From the NCBI RefSeq assembly GCF_018390645.1, contig NZ_JAHBGC010000029.1, forward strand, positions 1 to 64,000: a DNA stretch of 64,000 nucleotides. Reading direction: 5' to 3'. The notes beneath the pieces are model-generated. The model searched no databases. It had not been told where the DNA came from and was given only the letters and a program-made list of their open reading frames with translations. Each line of letters starts with the position of its first letter. The stretch's first letter is position 1. Shown here piece after piece: positions 62,863-64,000 of the stretch. Origin of the DNA: Ancylobacter dichloromethanicus (GTDB lineage Bacteria > Pseudomonadota > Alphaproteobacteria > Rhizobiales > Xanthobacteraceae). The position numbers and the translations under genes are program-made.

Positions 62863-64000
62863 TCACGCCGCCAGATCGGCGACGATGGCGTCGAGCACCG
62901 GCAGGCCGAGCGCGGTGGCGCGCAGACGTTCGCCGGGAAGTTCGGCGATCATGCCCTCCTCCAGCAGCGCCGCGACCCGCACCGGATCGAACGCCCGGCC
63001 GGCAAGGCGGGCGAAGCGGGCGCGGTCGATACCCTCGGCGAGGCGCAGGCCCATCAGCAGATATTCGTCGGCCTGCTCGGCGCGGGTGAGCGGCTCGTCG
63101 ACGATCCCGCCGTGACCTTCCGCCTCGACGCGGGCCAGCCATGGCTCCGGCCCACGCTCGGTCGAGGTGGCGACGCGGCCCTCCGGCGTGTCGAGCCGTC
63201 CATGCGCGCCGGGGCCGAGGCCGGCATATTCGCCATAGCGCCAGTAGAGCAGGTTGTGCCGGCTCTCGGCGCCGGGGCGGGCATGGTTGGAAATCTCGTA
63301 GGCGGGCAGCCCGGCGGCGCTCGTGGTCTCCTGCGTCACGTCCCACAGGGCGCGGGCGACCTCGTCCCCCGGCACGATGAGCCGGCCGGCGCGGTGCAGC
63401 GCGGCGAAGGGCGTACCATCCTCGATGGTGAGTTGATAAAGCGAGAGATGCTCGCAGCCCTCATCGATGGCCCGGCCCAGTTCCCGCGCCCAGTCCTCCG
63501 GCTTCTGGTCCGGGCGGGCATAGATGAGGTCGAAGGAGACGCGCTCGAACGCCGCGCGCGCCACCGCCACCGCGCCCAGCGCCTCCTCAGCCGTGTGCAT
63601 GCGGCCGAGCGCCTTCAGCGCCGCATCGTCCAGCGCCTGCACGCCGAGCGAAACGCGGTTGACCCCCGCCGCGCGGTAGCCGCGGAAACGCCCGGCCTCG
63701 ACGCTGGTCGGGTTGGCCTCCAGCGTCACCTCGGCCCGCGCGTCGAGCGGCCAGGCGGCATCGATGGCGTCGAGGATCGCCCCGACCGTGCCCGGCTCCA
63801 TCAGCGAGGGCGTGCCGCCGCCGAAGAACACGCTCTCGGTGCGCCGCTGGCCGATGCGCGCCCGCGTATGGGCGATCTCGGCCCTGAAGGCGGCGACGAA
63901 GCGCGCCTGGTCGGGCGGGGCGTGGCGGACATGCGAGTTGAAGTCGCAATAGGGGCATTTGGCCTTGCAGAACGGCCAGTGCACATAGACGCCGAATCCG
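62863..64000 (-). CDS. hemW: HemW-like radical SAM heme chaperone, start beyond the right edge
   Basis: At least 379 codons, open to the window end. The radical SAM motif CKAKCPYC (Cys x3 Cys x2 Cys) follows HWPF; the visible reading upstream is GFGVYV, the usual lead-in, so the start lies outside. The HemW mark HNLLYWRYGEYAGLGPGAH and a C-terminal HemN-C domain are present. HemW is a heme-trafficking protein, distinct from the coproporphyrinogen oxidase HemN. Confidence 0.95.
   Translation of the reverse strand, partial: GFGVYVHWPFCKAKCPYCDFNSHVRHAPPDQARFVAAFRAEIAHTRARIGQRRTESVFFGGGTPSLMEPGTVGAILDAIDAAWPLDARAEVTLEANPTSVEAGRFRGYRAAGVNRVSLGVQALDDAALKALGRMHTAEEALGAVAVARAAFERVSFDLIYARPDQKPEDWARELGRAIDEGCEHLSLYQLTIEDGTPFAALHRAGRLIVPGDEVARALWDVTQETTSAAGLPAYEISNHARPGAESRHNLLYWRYGEYAGLGPGAHGRLDTPEGRVATSTERGPEPWLARVEAEGHGGIVDEPLTRAEQADEYLLMGLRLAEGIDRARFARLAGRAFDPVRVAALLEEGMIAELPGERLRATALGLPVLDAIVADLAA

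Overview
This 64 kb window is chromosomal DNA of a high-GC alphaproteobacterium of the Rhizobiales. It most resembles the Xanthobacteraceae (Ancylobacter/Starkeya/Xanthobacter type), but that family-level guess is inference. The support is: lineage-typical core neighbourhoods (ileS-lspA-BamF-like-M16-M16, aroA-cmk...rpsA, lpoA-like/rsmI-yraN-gshB); homospermidine synthase; an ornithine-lipid acyltransferase; an intracellular PHB depolymerase; a cytosolic NAD-linked molybdenum formate dehydrogenase (fdsGBA-fdhD-fdsD); and the dispersed GC-rich intergenic palindromes common in this order.

Layout. 1-5 kb: a partial lipoprotein, two M16 peptidases (one with a zinc motif, one without) and a BamF-like envelope protein, with lspA and ileS, mostly on the minus strand with overlapping starts and stops. 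8.6-13 kb: ribF, a class IIA HAD phosphatase, a Crp/Fnr regulator and a divergent HisKA_2 histidine kinase without a response regulator beside it. 13-19 kb: dihydroorotase, truA and polA. 19-30 kb: a mixed metabolic and accessory stretch (GST, phaZ, hss, an unrecognised secreted/membrane protein pair, a ProC-like reductase, hemH, an acetyltransferase, UPF0114, ArsR/EamA divergon). 30-38 kb: rpsA, then an AT-rich island with one AIPR-like gene, then a run aroA-cmk-CMD-cobF-small membrane protein, the FYDLN-family acidic protein and tRNA-Ala(GGC). 38.6-43 kb: a four-gene operon phoA-DUF3299-ABC ATPase-ABC permease. 43-48.7 kb: gnd-zwf-HAD and a Kef-type antiporter. 48.9-55 kb: the formate dehydrogenase operon, preceded by a symmetric LysR-type box. 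55-64 kb: comM, olsB, an RpoH-type hsp20-DUF1150 pair, gshB-yraN-rsmI diverging from an LpoA-like lipoprotein, and hemW running off the right edge.

Most of the window is core housekeeping. The places most likely to hold something new are the solitary AIPR-like gene in its AT-rich island (32.3-34.0 kb), the coupling of alkaline phosphatase to a DUF3299/MacB-like ABC cassette related to zinc-starvation clusters (38.6-42.9 kb), the unknown exported/membrane pair (23.0-24.5 kb), and several regulatory sites (fds operator, hsp20 promoter and leader, olsB upstream half-sites). I saw no CRISPR array, rRNA, transposase, integrase or prophage. Start sites were chosen from family alignment knowledge and visible Shine-Dalgarno sequences; all family names come from reading motifs, not from a search.
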